From positions 12,514,886 to 12,578,885 of the forward strand of contig CM064552.1 of NCBI GenBank assembly GCA_032716605.1: DNA of 64,000 bases, written 5' to 3'. The notes below the pieces were generated by a model. That model ran no database searches. It was not told where the DNA came from and saw only the letters and a program-made list of their open reading frames with translations. Each line of letters starts with the position of its first letter. Position 1 is the first letter of the stretch. Both the position numbers and the translations under genes were made by a program. This DNA comes from Paralithodes platypus. Lineage: Eukaryota; Arthropoda; Malacostraca; Decapoda; Lithodidae. This document shows, piece by piece, positions 1 through 10,103 of this stretch.

Positions 1-300
1 GAGAAGATGGTGTTGTCTGGGAGGATGGGAGGGAGATACTGTAGAACACGGAGGAGATTAAGAGGGTAGCAAGGAGAAGAAAGGAGGAAACGGGAGAATA
101 GGGGAGACGGGCTATGGCACTGAGGGGGGGGGGGGGGGAGGTACTGTCTGGGAGAATGTCGTGGGAAATGGGAAGGAGATGAAACAAGGAGTAAGAGAAG
201 AGAGGAGACGGGAGAGAGGGGAGACGGACTATATGGCTGATGGGTTTAGCGTCAGGAAGGGGAAATGGTGGTGAGGGGAGTAGGGGGGCTGTATATGTCG
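1..300. repeat. purine-rich low-complexity sequence
   Basis: Almost uninterrupted G/A-rich strand built of short blocks such as GGGAGA and GAGGAG, with a run of about 15 G near 124-138. No gene or recognisable element is visible. Confidence 0.7.
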
Positions 301-316
301 CTATGATTGGAAGAAC

Positions 317-397
317 GGGGAAGAAACATTTAGTGTTTGAGAGGGGAAGAAACGTTTAGTGTTTGAGAGGGGAAGAAACGTTTAGTGTTTGAGAGGG
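317..397. repeat. 27-bp tandem repeat, 3 copies
   Basis: Three consecutive copies of a 27-bp unit beginning GGGGAAGAAAC and ending GTTTGAGAG. The first has one substitution (CATT for CGTT). A diverged single copy recurs near 740-765, tying this to the longer-period repeat that follows. Confidence 0.9.
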
Positions 398-407
398 GGA
401 AACGGTA

Positions 408-960
408 TGTAGGATAGATAAAAAATAAGAGGAGGGAGAAAATAAAGGATACCTTTGCCACTGAAAGGACAACACAATGTGAAGAATAGAGCTGGGAGTA
501 TACAGTTGCTATACCGGTATTTAACACAATTGATATGGCTGGAAAAACGGAGAGGAAGAGTCGAGTTTTAGTCTTTGTAAGGGGAAACAGTTCTATACCT
601 GTAGGATAGAAACTGAGGGGAAGGGGTAGATAAAGGGTTACTGCCATTAAAAGGACAACAACATGAAAACTAGAACTATAAGAATATACAGTAGCTATGT
701 ACAGTATAAAAAGTGATAAGGTTGTTAAACCGAAGAGGGGTAAACGTTTAGTATGTGAGAGGGAATAGGCTCTATAGGATAGGGACAGGGAGGAACAAAC
801 GTGCCATCGGAAAGGCAATGAAAGAGAAAATAGAGGTAAAAATACCCAACAATGTAAGTAAATTATTTTGGGACAAAATTTAACTAGAAACGGAGGAGAG
901 AATGAGATATCTATTGGGGGTAAATAGAACTGTATGCAAATGTCTAAATAGGCCAATTAG
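408..960. repeat. degenerate tandem repeat, unit about 185 bp
   Basis: Two good copies and one decayed copy of a purine-rich unit. GTAGGATAGA recurs near 410, 600 and 775; AAAGGACAACA recurs near 470 and 650; TATACAGT(T/A)GCTAT recurs near 500 and 687. The minus strand is open for 208 codons, but only because the sequence is a C/T-rich repeat; I do not regard it as coding. Confidence 0.65.
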
Positions 961-1105
961 AAAAACAGAACGTATGGTTTGAGTAACGCAAGATGCGGCA
1001 GGTGAAGTTAGGAACGGAAATGTTCAGTGTTTATCTGGAAGCAGATCGATTGGAAACTGATGGAAACATTCATTTTCTGAATGTAAATTAATATAAGAAT
1101 ATACT

Positions 1106-1300
1106 TTAACCCTCTCTGTTGTAAAAGCGACGTCTGTTATATTTTGTTCTAGCTATATTTAGATGATTTTATGCAGCTTAAGAAGGATCTGTGGTAGTTA
1201 AAAGGGTTGAGTGAGATAGTTCGAAGCTATATTCTTGCTAGAGATCCTTTCTAAACTTAATACAATCTTTAATAGTTGCCAGAAGAAAGTAAGAGCTGAA
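1106..1300. mobile_element. family D foldback MITE, diverged (D1)
   Basis: Begins TTAACCCTCT and contains the family D internal arms (ATTTAGATGATTTTATGCAGC; GATCCTTTCTAAACTTAA). The 3' terminus is decayed and lacks a clear GGGTTAA. Confidence 0.7.
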
Positions 1301-1712
1301 ACGTTCACTGTAAATAGTGTGGGTTTGGAAGGGTGAATGCGTCGCTCAAAGGAATTTTAAAAATATACTTGAAAATTCCAGAAATGGCTTTCAGTTTCTA
1401 TACAACCAAGAAACATGATTGGAAGAAAGGAGAGATGGGAATGTGCGGTGTTGGTGAGGCAAAAAAAAATTTAGGAACAGAGGAGAGAATTTACAGTCAA
1501 CCATTAAAGTGCGTGGATCATATATTTTGTTAAAGCTATAACTAATATTGCTATATTACTTATAGTAATCAACCTCAGTATCTTCCTATACATGCCGATA
1601 GGCCTACTGTTACACAATATGTCGACGAACTTGTATGTGTTATTGTACCGTACTGTATGGTCTGAATAAGCTGAGGGAAGTGGAGAGAACAAACATTTTA
1701 TGAATGAAAAGT

Positions 1713-1855
1713 ACTATAGTCTATTCATTATGACGAATCTTGGAAAACAAATCTATTGTAACCTACTGTAGGGAGTACTAGAGCAAACGAGCTAGGCGGT
1801 ATATTTTTACACACCTATTTACTGTTTGACACTTCCCAAATAGAATACTTTTAAG
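1713..1855. mobile_element. family E repeat, diverged (E1)
   Basis: Starts ACTATAGTCTATTCATTAT like the better copies at 4346 and 58481. It retains the motif ACTAGAGCAAACGAGCTA and a decayed CACCTATTTAC segment. Confidence 0.5.
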
Positions 1856-1904
1856 TTATTTGAGGAACTCTAGACTCTTTCATAATGTACAAATTATATA
1901 GAGC

Positions 1905-1907
<3 letters not shown>

Positions 1908-1941
<34 letters not shown>

Positions 1942-1976
1942 TATATATATATTACATACTGTATATATACACAGTA
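1908..1976. repeat. (AT)n microsatellite, interrupted
   Basis: Alternating TA tract interrupted by ACAGTATATATATA and TACATACTG segments. Confidence 0.9.
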
Positions 1977-2269
1977 TATAAGACATTTAAGGGAGCCAGA
2001 TCATATAAAATTGTTAACAAAAGTAATTGCTAATCAAAAGAGAGAGCGAAACGTTCAAAGTTAGCTGGGAATATAATTAAATTATAAAGTGGTGGCCGTA
2101 TAATTATTATAAAAAGTTGCATAGCTTAAAAATTGAGGTGTGTAGCAACTAAGACAATCACAAAAATTAGAATAGCGTACTGTAGTGACCTATAGGCTAG
2201 TCAAAATAGTTGTCTACATAGCTAGACTAAACAAAACTAATCCACTCTAGCCTAGGCTATGCATAATAT

Positions 2270-2466
2270 AGTGATATTATTCTAGCTATATTTAAAGGAT
2301 TTTGTGCAGTTTAAGAACGATCTGTGGTAGTAAAAAGGGTTAAGTGAGATGATGAGATTGTTCAAAGCCTGTTAGTTGTCTGTGGGCCCATTATAAACTG
2401 AATAAAATTGTCTAATAGTAGCAAGAATAAACCTTAAAAGGACGGCACCGGTACTGAATGGGTTAA
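2270..2466. mobile_element. family D foldback MITE, 5' decayed (D2)
   Basis: Contains TCTAGCTATATTTAAAGGAT and the return arm GTCTAATAGTAGC, and ends GGTACTGAATGGGTTAA. The left terminus is not recognisable. A family C fragment begins immediately after the final TTAA. Confidence 0.7.
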
Positions 2467-2467
2467 T

Positions 2468-2610
2468 GCCGGTATCACAGGAGTGTTGTTCTCTCTATTA
2501 TTGTTAACACTAGTCTGGCAGCTTATGAGGTACCTTTGATATTAATTCTGTCTCTAAAATTATGTATTTTAAATCCAGTTTCCGATACCAGTGCAAAAGA
2601 TCCCAGAAAA
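2468..2610. mobile_element. family C fragment (C3)
   Basis: Opens with GCCGGTATCACA, close to the terminus of C1 at 13960. It then carries CTGGCAGCTTATGAGGT and CAGTTTCCGATACCAGTGCA, which are the reverse complement of internal C1 sequence, so this copy is rearranged or inverted. Confidence 0.6.
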
Positions 2611-2655
2611 AATAACAAGAACGATAAAAGCCTTCTAGTAATAAAACTGTCTTAA

Positions 2656-2870
2656 TTAACCCTTTGAGTACCAGCGACCTGTGTTATATTATATTCTAGC
2701 TATATTTAAACGACATTATACAGCTTCAGAAGGGTCTGTGCTAGTTAAAAAGGTTGGTTGACATAGTTTGAAGCCTTATTATTACTAGAGATCCTTCCTA
2801 AGCTGAATCAAATCGCCTAATCATTGCCAGAATATAATTAAAAGGATGTCATCGGTACTGAACGTGTTAA
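2656..2870. mobile_element. family D foldback MITE, complete (D3)
   Basis: 215 bp from TTAACCCTTTGAGTACC to GGTACTGAACGTGTTAA. The inner arms AAACGACATTATACAGCTTC and CTAAGCTGAATCAAATCGCC are inverted relative to each other. It lies 27 bp upstream of the tRNA gene. Confidence 0.85.
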
Positions 2871-2897
2871 TGGTAACGGAAACTCTTCGTTCTAACA

Positions 2898-2970
2898 GGC
2901 CTTGTGGCGCAACGGATAACGCGTCTGACTACGGATCAGAAGATTCCAGGTTCGAATCCTGGCAAGGTCG
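2898..2970 (+). tRNA. tRNA-Arg (anticodon ACG)
   Basis: A 73-nt cloverleaf. The 7-bp acceptor stem GGCCTTG pairs with CAAGGTC (one G-U), with discriminator G at 2970. The D arm contains GGCGCAACGGATAACGC. The anticodon stem TCTGA/TCAGA encloses loop CTACGGA with anticodon ACG at 2931-2933. The T arm is CCAGG-TTCGAAT-CCTGG. There is no intron, and CCA is not encoded, as expected for a eukaryotic nuclear gene. The internal pol III boxes are intact (A box in the D arm; B box GGTTCGAATCC). A T5 tract follows at 2977. ACG, read as ICG, decodes CGU/CGC/CGA. All stems pair and the invariant bases are present, so it appears functional; it is the only well-supported functional gene in this window. Confidence 0.97.
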
Positions 2971-2976
2971 GGTATA

Positions 2977-2981
2977 TTTTT
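2977..2981 (+). terminator. pol III T5 terminator of tRNA-Arg
   Basis: Five consecutive T starting 7 nt after the discriminator base, the usual pol III termination signal. Confidence 0.8.
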
Positions 2982-3146
2982 GGTTCGACATTCTAATGTT
3001 ATTTCATTATATTTTTAAGTAAAGCCCATCTTGAAGAGGCATAGGTCTGCTTCATTATATGTAACCTATGTTATATGTGTTATATTAAACATTATTCTAT
3101 ATTTTGTCCTGTCCATGTCTATTTTCTTAGTTTGTTTTATAACTTA

Positions 3147-3660
3147 CTAGGAGGGGTACCCGGCGTTGCCCGGGTTTAAATTCTACTACCATAATCACCA
3201 TCATCAATCACTACTACCACAATCATCACAATACTACTACTACCATAATCACCGGCCTCGACCTCCCTGTGCCTCATTAAACGGCGACCTCGATTTCGGC
3301 CGCTAAATGACCTCCGATTTTGGATCTGACCTCATCCGTACCCCCATTTTGGGGAGCTGCGAACAACTTTCGTTCCATACACCTTTTCGATCGGAGGCCT
3401 CCTTCTGCCCCAAACGGCCATTTTTTTCCCATTTTTTTCGCTCCCCTAATACTACATAAGTTCTGCCGAAAATTTTATTAAACAAAAGTGTCTCTGATTT
3501 CCACTAAACTCGCCTAAAACCATCTCCAAAGCCTGGGCTTTCCAACGGTGCCCCACACTCCCACCTGGCACCAAAACTGTGGGAGGAGTTTAGTAACAAA
3601 GGTACAAAGGTCGGGTAACTGACAAACAGACAAACAATTACCTTTATTTATTAAGATTAC
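3147..3660. repeat. unclassified dispersed repeat with CCCGGCGTTGCCCGGG hairpin
   Basis: Begins ACTAGGAGGGGTACCCGG, with a GC palindrome CCCGGCGTTGCCCGGG near 3159-3174. A CCA/TCA trinucleotide-like stretch and a more GC-rich section with runs of C follow. It ends GACAAACAGACAAACAATTA followed by T/A-rich DNA. The hairpin plus terminal ACAGACAAAC signature looks like a transposon end, but I cannot assign a class and see no coding sequence. Confidence 0.45.
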
Positions 3661-4345
3661 TGCCTATGTTTTATATACAATTTCTTCGAGCTCGAGTACA
3701 TTTCTTTGGAAAGATATGGCGGAGCTTTTGGCTAACAAATAACTAACTCTTATTTTGTTTGTCATTACCGGTACTGATATGATCATACCACAGCTGAAGA
3801 GGCTTGGCTTTTGCCTCAATTTGGTAGCTAATTTGTGTTTTGCAAGGAGTTTAAGGGGAAAAGTGGATAAAGTAGCTTAGTGGGAAAGGCTTGTTCTAGG
3901 TAGAACCAATCTTAAGCCTATTTGTGAAACAGTTTGCGTAAAAGATTGTTACCGGTACCGGTACTTAATTGCTTTCGCTCCTCCTTTGAACCGTGGTTAT
4001 GTGTAGTCGTTTAGTAATTTATGGTTGAGAGAGAGAGAGAGAGAGAGAGAGTGAGAGAGAGATGGCTGAAATGTAATTTTGTGGTGAAGACATGATAAAT
4101 CTCTCCCGTCTCTCTCACTTCAGAAGGCGACGGTGGTGTTGCAAGGAGAGGAGTTTGTGTGCTCTAGGGTTTTATGGGTCACTAACAAATAACCAATGTT
4201 TGGGAGTCTGAAAGCATTTTTATTACAGCGTGTTGGGAAAATATACTGTGCGTGAGATACTGCTCTGCTTGGTTCTCGGTGGTGTGGGGCATGTGTGGCT
4301 AAATACATTCTTGATAAGGTTCAATTAATGTGCCCAATTGTGTAT
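3661..4345. other. no gene seen; contains a (GA)n microsatellite
   Basis: AT-rich intergenic DNA. A (GA)n tract with one GT interruption occupies about 4024-4063, and a double TACCGGTA overlaps at 3952-3965. No coding frame of substance. Confidence 0.6.
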
Positions 4346-4552
4346 TCTATAGTCTATTCGTTATAGGTAGGCTAGAAATCTTTACTTCAAACCTTTATAA
4401 CTCAAAAAGGGCTAGTGCAAAATGGCTTTAAATTTCCACTCCCATTCCCTGGCTGACTCCAAATGTGAGAACTATTAGCTTGTTTACTCTAGTCCTTATT
4501 GAGTTACAAGAGGTTAGGGGTCAAGATCTTGGCCTAATTATAGCTATATAGT
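4346..4552. mobile_element. family E repeat, best copy (E2)
   Basis: Starts CTATAGTCTATTCGTTATA and ends in the approximate inverted copy GGCCTAATTATAGCTATA. AACCTTTATAACTCAAAAAG and TGAGTTACAAGAGGTTAG form further inverted arms, so the element folds back along most of its about 207 bp. Confidence 0.65.
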
Positions 4553-4757
4553 AATTAAGGGAGGCTAAACCAGTAAGATTTTGGATGATATCGATGGGCC
4601 TGGGTGGCATCCGGTTGTCTGTCATTAGTGTGCGTTATGCTATGAATTTAGCCCATGATCTGTTCTTATTTCCCCCAACCTTCCGCATTCCTTGTTGTCC
4701 GAGAATACCCCTCTCCGGGTCCCCCAATGGTCTGAACTGAACTGAATACTTATTGTT

Positions 4758-4973
4758 TTAACCCCTTCTGTACCGGTGACGTCCTTTTCATTAGATTCTG
4801 GTAACTATTAGACGATTGTATTCAGCTTAGGAAGGACGTCTACCAATGAAAAGGCTATAGACCTATCTCAATTAGTCGTTTTAGCTACCAAATATCCTTC
4901 CTAAGCTTATCAAAATCGTCCAAATGTAGAGAAAATAAAAACAAAAAGAAGTCGCCGGTACAGAAGGGGTTAA
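4758..4973. mobile_element. family D foldback MITE, complete (D4)
   Basis: 216 bp, TTAACCCCTTCTGTACCGGT to ACCGG(T)ACAGAAGGGGTTAA. The inner arms ATTCAGCTTAGGAAGGACGT and CCTTCCTAAGCTTATCAAAA are inverted. One of the best-preserved copies, useful as a family reference. Confidence 0.9.
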
Positions 4974-5032
4974 TGTGGCTTTGTGGAGACATTAACCCAC
5001 CGAACTGGATATTGTTTCACTTTGATATTGAT

Positions 5033-5231
5033 GGTGATGTATAGTAGGAGCATAGTTGTCTGATAAACGTGCGGTATTTGTGGTGATGTATAGTAGGAGC
5101 ATAGTTGTCTGATAAACGTGCGGTATTTGTGGTGATGTATAGTAGGAGCATAGTTGTCTGATAAACGTGCGGTATTTGTGGTGATGTATAGTAGGAGCAT
5201 AGTTGTCTGATAAACGTGCGGTATTTGTGGT
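5033..5231. repeat. 49-bp minisatellite, 4 identical copies
   Basis: Unit starts GGTGATGTATAGTAGGAGC and ends GCGGTATTTGT. Four copies at 5033, 5082, 5131 and 5180 show no differences. It lies between two D elements. Open minus-strand frames here repeat the same peptide and are not genes. Confidence 0.95.
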
Positions 5232-5332
5232 GCTATGAATATGAATGATTTGAGGAGATTTACTTAAACTACTTGAAATCTCGTTTAGCAACTTTATATT
5301 AATTATTATCTTGCCTGACGCTATATGGCAGC

Positions 5333-5548
5333 TTAACCCTTTCAGCATTAGGACTCTATAGTTTTTATTTCCCGTTAGCATCGTTAGACAATCTTTGACA
5401 GCTTAAGAAACACCTCTAGCAATTAAAGGGGTAAACTCGATCTCAATTAACCCTCTGACCTCCATAGATCCTTGCTAACCTTAGTAGAATCGCCGATAAT
5501 AGCAAGATTAAAAAGAAAGAATGCGCCCTGGAATGCTGAAGGGGTTAA
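5333..5548. mobile_element. family D foldback MITE (D5)
   Basis: 216 bp, TTAACCCTTTCAGCATTAGG to CCTGGAATGCTGAAGGGGTTAA. The termini match each other better than the D consensus (GCATT instead of GTACC), so this is a subfamily with matched TIR changes. Confidence 0.85.
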
Positions 5549-5747
5549 GAAGTGCCTCACCGAGTTAATGAGGTGTGTCAAGGTCAGAGTGTAAGTACCG
5601 GTAATGGGAGATGTTTGGGATGTTTGGGTACTGAGGCTGATAAAGTTGTCTAGATATATACTGTACTTTGGTTGAGCAATATCTAAACCCTATTAGTTTA
5701 CCATAAAGCACTCTTTCAATTATTATTATTAATTTTTTGTTCACGAC

Positions 5748-6085
5748 TTAAGGGGAGATGTCCACTTGAGGGATTTTTTTTTCTTGACTCCTTTCTCCCT
5801 CATGTTTAGCCCCATTGTTTTTCTAATTTTAAGAGGTTTGCCCCATTATTTTGACGATTTTAAGAACTTTCAACCCATTTCTGTCAATTTTAAGACCTTT
5901 CGTGTCATTTAGGTGTCGATTTTATCCTTGCGAGCGATAGCGAGCCTGTAATTTAAGAGGAACCGGCTTTCAGCCGGGACATTTTTCTACCGAAAAATGT
6001 AAAAATTTATCTTGAAAGAGGCTCAAGGGGGTGTAATCTTAAGCTTGAAGGATATCTAGGGACCAAACTAAAAACCTCCCCTTAA
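5748..6085 (+). mobile_element. family A TTAA-MITE, complete (A1)
   Basis: 338 bp from TTAAGGGGAGATGTCCAC to AAACCTCCCCTTAA. It shows the four reiterated CCATT..ATTTTAAGA modules, then the core GCGAGCGATAGCGAGCC, the hairpin CCGGCTTTCAGCCGG and TTTTTCTACCGAAAAAT. It differs from A14 (46342) at only about a dozen positions by eye, so these are recent sisters. Confidence 0.92.
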
Positions 6086-6111
6086 GTACCGGTAACTGTA
6101 GACAGAAATAT

Positions 6112-6240
6112 TTGAAACTGAAAGGGAATATTGAGATAGATTATGACCCCGTTGAATGCAAGCGACCCTTCCTAAACTGAAGGTAATCGTTTAATGATGG
6201 CTAGATTAAATTAAAATGGGTGTCATTGTTTACTGAACTT
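6112..6240. mobile_element. family D fragment (D6)
   Basis: Retains ATTGAGATAG, CCTTCCTAAACTGAAGGTAA and TCGTTTAATGATGGCTAGAT from the right half of family D. Both termini are lost. Confidence 0.6.
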
Positions 6241-6288
6241 GGCTAAGATATACGCTTTGATAAGCTAATGGAGGTTCTGGCTGGAGTG

Positions 6289-6314
6289 TTTTTTTTTTTT
6301 TTTTTTTTTTTTTT

Positions 6315-6380
<66 letters not shown>

Positions 6381-8000
6381 CTATGTGATTGAGGGAGGCA
6401 AAAGGCATAACTGCCTATAGCGAGTGCCTCCCCCATAGTTGAAAGAGTGACAGGGCCAAAATCAAGGGACGTTCGAGCCAAAATGCCTGGACACACGGAG
6501 TTTGAAGCAATTTAAGTCATAGGAAGAGGGAAAGACTGATTCTGGGAGAGAGTTCCAGAGCTCAGCTGTTGAGTAGAAGAAAGTTTGAGAGTAACGTTTG
6601 ACTCTTGGGTTGGAGAGTTGCACAGAGTAGGGGGTGGGATTGAGTTGCAAGACGGGTACCACGTGCCCTACGTAAAGGAGGTGGTATGCACTGGGATAGC
6701 TCTGAGGAACACTGATTATTATAGTAGCGATAGAATAGCGAGAGAGATGCAACATTGCGGCGGAGAGAGAGAGAGAGAGATTGCAGAGAGTTGGTGAGTG
6801 GACGGGAGTTAATGATACGAAAGGCCTTCCTTTCAACTTTGTCTAGGAGAGCAGCGTGAGAGGAACCTCCCCACACATGTGAACAATACTCAATACAAGG
6901 GCGCACTATGCCCCTGTACAGAGCAAGAAGCTGTGCAGGGGAAAAGAACCCCCTAAGGCGGTTGAGCACACCCAGCTTCTGGGAGGCTGCCTTAGCAAGA
7001 CTGGTAATATGGTCCTTCCAAATGAGAGCAGAAGAAAAAGAGACACCAAGAATATTGAGAGAAGATGAAGGGTTGATTTTTGTATTGTTGAAGAATAAGG
7101 GATAGTCCGCTGGGAGATCCTGACGGGTAGATAGATGGAGAAAATTTGGTTTTGGAAGCATTAAAGTTAACAAGGTTTTCTCTGCCCCAATTGGAAATAG
7201 TATTTAGATCAGAATTTAAGAGTTCTATGGCTTCATTACGTTTGTCGTTGAGGGATTGCTGGCTGGGGCGTTCTGAAAAACTAATGGAGTAGTGCAAGGT
7301 TGAGTCGTCTGCGTATGAATGGATGGGAATTAAGGTACAGTTAAGGAGATCATTTATAAAAATTAGAAAGAGAATAGGAGATAGGACAGAGCCCTGAGGA
7401 ACACCGGAGTTTATAGAGTGAGGAAGTGAACAATGGCCGTCCACAACCGCGGCTATGGAACGGCCGGAAAGGAAATTAGAGACAAAGGCACAGATGGAGG
7501 GATAGAAACCGAAGGAGGGTAGTTTAGAAATTAAAGATTTATGCCAGACTCTATCGAAGGCTTTCGATATGTCTAGTGCAATAGAAAAAGTCTCACCGAA
7601 GTCCCGAAAGGAGGATGACCAAGAGTTAGTAAGATATGAAAGAAGATCACCAGTAGAGCGACCCTTAAGGAAGCCATACTGGCGATCTGAGAGCAGATTA
7701 TGAGAAGAGAAATGCTTAAGAAATTTTTGAAGCAAGAATAGTTTCAAAAACTTTAGAAAGACAAGAGATAAGAGCAATTGGACGATAGTTGGAGGGTTGA
7801 GAGCGGTCACCCTTCTTTGGGACAGGTTGAATGTGAGCAAACTTCCAGCATGAAGGGAAGACGTTAGAGGATAGACAGAGACGAAAGAGTTTGCCTAGGC
7901 AGGGAGTCAGCACGGAAGCACAGTTTTTGAGAACAACAGGAGGAACACCGTCCTGATTATCATCTCCAATTACTGCCTGAAGTATTCGAACACTAGACTT
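6289..8000 (-). mobile_element. 5'-truncated non-LTR retrotransposon (LINE) with long poly(A)
   Basis: On the minus strand the element runs from about 8000, carries a reverse-transcriptase coding region, then a 3' UTR, and ends in a poly(A) of about 90 nt. This is the T tract at 6290-6380 on the plus strand, broken by one A. No apurinic endonuclease domain or upstream ORF is present, as expected for 5' truncation during target-primed reverse transcription. The 3' end is found in four other places in the window (10484, 18880, 28735, 55617), so the family is repeated locally. No clear target-site duplication was identified. Confidence 0.88.
6462..7990 (-). pseudogene. LINE reverse transcriptase, frameshifted
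   Basis: RNA-directed DNA polymerase of a Jockey/CR1-like non-LTR element (clade not resolved). Read from 7990 downwards: the RT N-terminus with KKGDRSQPSNYRPIAL, fingers/palm motifs (GFLKGRST; ALDISKAFDRVWH with the motif A aspartate; GVPQGSVLSPILFLIFIND), then the catalytic YADD at 7304-7315. The C-terminal thumb-like region follows (ILGVSF, RPCIEYCSHVWGG, FYRYYNNQCSSEL, ELWNSLPESVFP). The protein continues through three different frames, with shifts near 7720, 7140 and 6565, each in or beside an A/T homopolymer. I see no in-frame stop in the homologous stretches. It is therefore either a young dead copy or an intact one damaged by base-calling indels. The endonuclease half is missing, so it cannot be autonomous. 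Confidence 0.92.
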
Positions 8001-8502
8001 TCAGATCACAACCCATGTTTTCCCGTTGTACCACCTTGATGTTACTGTGATAGCGCCCTGGGCTTTCATCTGCTTACCTATAATTAAAATCGCACTGGAT
8101 TATCTGACGTCTATTTTATGTTAGAAACTTAGCTATTATTCACGCCGTGTGTAGACCGATTAACTATGGTTGCTCGTGTGTGTGTTTGTGTGTGTGTGTA
8201 TGTATGTGTGTGTGTGTTTGAACTAGCATAACCATATCCAAGCCTTGAATAAGCAACTCGAGTGTAGGCAAAATGGCGTGTTGAGGAACTTAATTGTGGG
8301 CGAATATACTTGTAGACGAACTTTCTTGGGGCAAACCGACTTATTGGGGATATTAACGATCAGCGGTTTGACTTGTTGAAAAGATGATTAGTAGTCAAAC
8401 TGACTCTTGGACGAACTGTGGGCAAAATGCTTGTATTATTCCCTTTTTGTAATGCCTAGCCACCAATATGGACGGCGAACAGAGTCAATTATTGTTTTTT
8501 TC
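8001..8502. other. no gene; (GT)n microsatellite
   Basis: A GT/GTAT-rich microsatellite lies at about 8176-8219. The following 150 bp contain loosely repeated GGGCAAAC and GACGAACT words but no defined element. Confidence 0.5.
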
Positions 8503-9129
8503 TGGACTCCCTTCTCCCTCATGTTGAGCCCCATTAGTTTTGATGTTGTAAGACGTTTGTCCCATTAGTTTGATTTTTTTTTTTTTTTTTTCCAACTATC
8601 CCCTCTCGGGCCTTTGACCGGGACCTTTCCTACCGAAAATGCACACATTTATCTCGAAGGGAGGTTTTGGCATTGTATTTTTTGTTTGTTTAAGGGGAGT
8701 GACCTGCTTTTGTTTATTTCTGTCCTGTTCTCTCTCTCTCTGGCTTGTAACCATTCGGCCCCATTCAGCCAACTATTTAAAGACGTTTATCCCCATCTAG
8801 GTGTCGATAGCGATAGCGAGTCAGCATTATATGAAGAAATCCGGCTTCGCCGGAGAAATTTTCTATCATAAAGTGTACAAATTTAGCCTGCTGTCAAACA
8901 AAAATAAAAAATATGCTGGATCACTACCGCTCACCAGTAAAAATTTGACACCTGGATGGGGATAAACGTCTTAAAACAGTAGGCTGAATGGGGTCAAATG
9001 GATACAAGCCAGAGAAAGATAGAAAAGGACAGAACAAAAACAGGTCACCCCCCTTAAGCTTGATGGAGGTCTTGGGAGAAATCTAAAGAAAGAAAGAAAT
9101 ACAATATAATAAACAAATTCTCCCCTTAC
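8503..9129 (+). mobile_element. family A MITE split by a B insertion (A2)
   Basis: Left part 8503-8689 runs from CTGGACTCCC to GAAGGGAGGTTTTGG. The right part resumes after B1 with GCTTGATGGAGGTCTTGGGA and ends TCCCCTTAC. The left TIR is missing and the right TTAA has mutated. The breakpoint coincides with a TTAA present in other A copies (TTTTAAGCTTGATGG), so the interruption is a clean nested insertion. Confidence 0.85.
8690..9057 (+). mobile_element. family B foldback MITE, complete, nested in A2 (B1)
   Basis: 368 bp with TTAA at both ends. Both termini are of the GTGACC(TG) type (TTAAGGGGAGTGACCTGC and CAGGTCACCCCCCTTAA). The long arms are GGCCCCATTCAGCC... and its inverted copy, and the loop contains ATCCGGCTTCGCCGGAGA. 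Belongs with B2 and B13 to a subfamily recognisable by ATTATATGAAG in the loop. Confidence 0.92.
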
Positions 9130-9640
9130 AGTCGTCTTCACAGCAGCCGCATGTCCGATTTGATTTTGTCAATGCGTCTGATTGATAGCTATAAACAAAA
9201 TATACAGTAGTGTTTACCTTGGCTCTATTAGGGCCCATAATGGACCAAACAAATCTTGCAAGGACCCATCAATGTTCTTTGAAAACATTACTGTGTCTAC
9301 CTGCTGATCTTGGATGGTGTTGTTCATCAAATATAAGGTTTTGAGTGAACTCAATAAGCATCTGTGCCTCGTTTCAAGCCCTTTATCACACGAATCGAAC
9401 CCAAAATTTGTATCTGTGAACCCGCCTATTTGTCAAGGATCATGAATTTCAAGTGTTCTCAATTTTCCTGCTTAATCCTCTTTATTATCCCTCGCTATTA
9501 TTGCCTGGGCAGGGGTGTATCTAGGATGCCAATATACTGAAGTATTCTTCATAAGGAGTTTAATTGCGAAATTATATCGTTCAAGCAGATTTTTTTTTAC
9601 GCATGCCTCTGTTGCTTGTCAGCTTCACTTTGAGTATATT
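9130..9640. other. no feature seen
   Basis: AT-rich unique-looking DNA with no ORF of substance and no recognised repeat. Confidence 0.5.
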
Positions 9641-9641
9641 C

Positions 9642-9710
9642 CTATAGTCTATTCAATACAATTAGGCCAAAAATCTTGACCACTAAACTCTTACACCTCG
9701 ACGGGGTAGG
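9642..9710. mobile_element. family E fragment (E3)
   Basis: CTATAGTCTATTCAATACAA followed by AGGCCAAAAATCTTGACCAC, matching the left half of E2. The rest is replaced by the CCAACTCGGCCCA repeat. Confidence 0.6.
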
Positions 9711-9713
9711 GTC

Positions 9714-9808
9714 AACTCGGCCCATCCCCAACTCGGCCCACCCACAACCAACTCGGCCCACCAACTCGACCCACACACAACCAACTCGGCCAACCAACTC
9801 GGCCCACA
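9714..9808. repeat. degenerate CCAACTCGGCCCA tandem repeat
   Basis: About seven imperfect copies of CAACTCGGCCCA with variable spacers (CACACACAAC and similar). Its G/C-rich strand contrasts sharply with the AT-rich surroundings. Confidence 0.8.
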
Positions 9809-10045
9809 GTTTAGAGAGAATGTCTACCCATTAAAAATGAGGTTATAATGTATAGACCACTGACGTATCATATAATACAATGATAATGACAGTTTCAGAA
9901 GTATCACCTTTTCATCGGTAGGGGCCTACCATTATTTCATCATGCTTGGATTGGCGGGAACATATATTTATTATATTTTTTCTCTCGTCTCGTAAATTTA
10001 ACCCCTTGATAATCGAGATGTATTTGTGATAATTTGTGAGATAAT

Positions 10046-10100
10046 TGACCACTTGCGAGTTTCAGGCTATAAGGAAGTTGGTGCCATAGACAAGGACTAG
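10046..10100. mobile_element. family G terminal arm (G1)
   Basis: GACCACTTGCGAGTTTCAGG followed by TATAAGGAAGTTGG matches one arm of the inverted-repeat element at 48933-49154. The second arm was not found. Confidence 0.55.
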
Positions 10101-10103
10101 AAT

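Noticed and set aside
330..956. 208-codon open frame on the minus strand
   Set aside because: Lies on a purine-rich degenerate tandem repeat; the translation is Ser/Leu/Phe-rich and itself periodic, with no domain.
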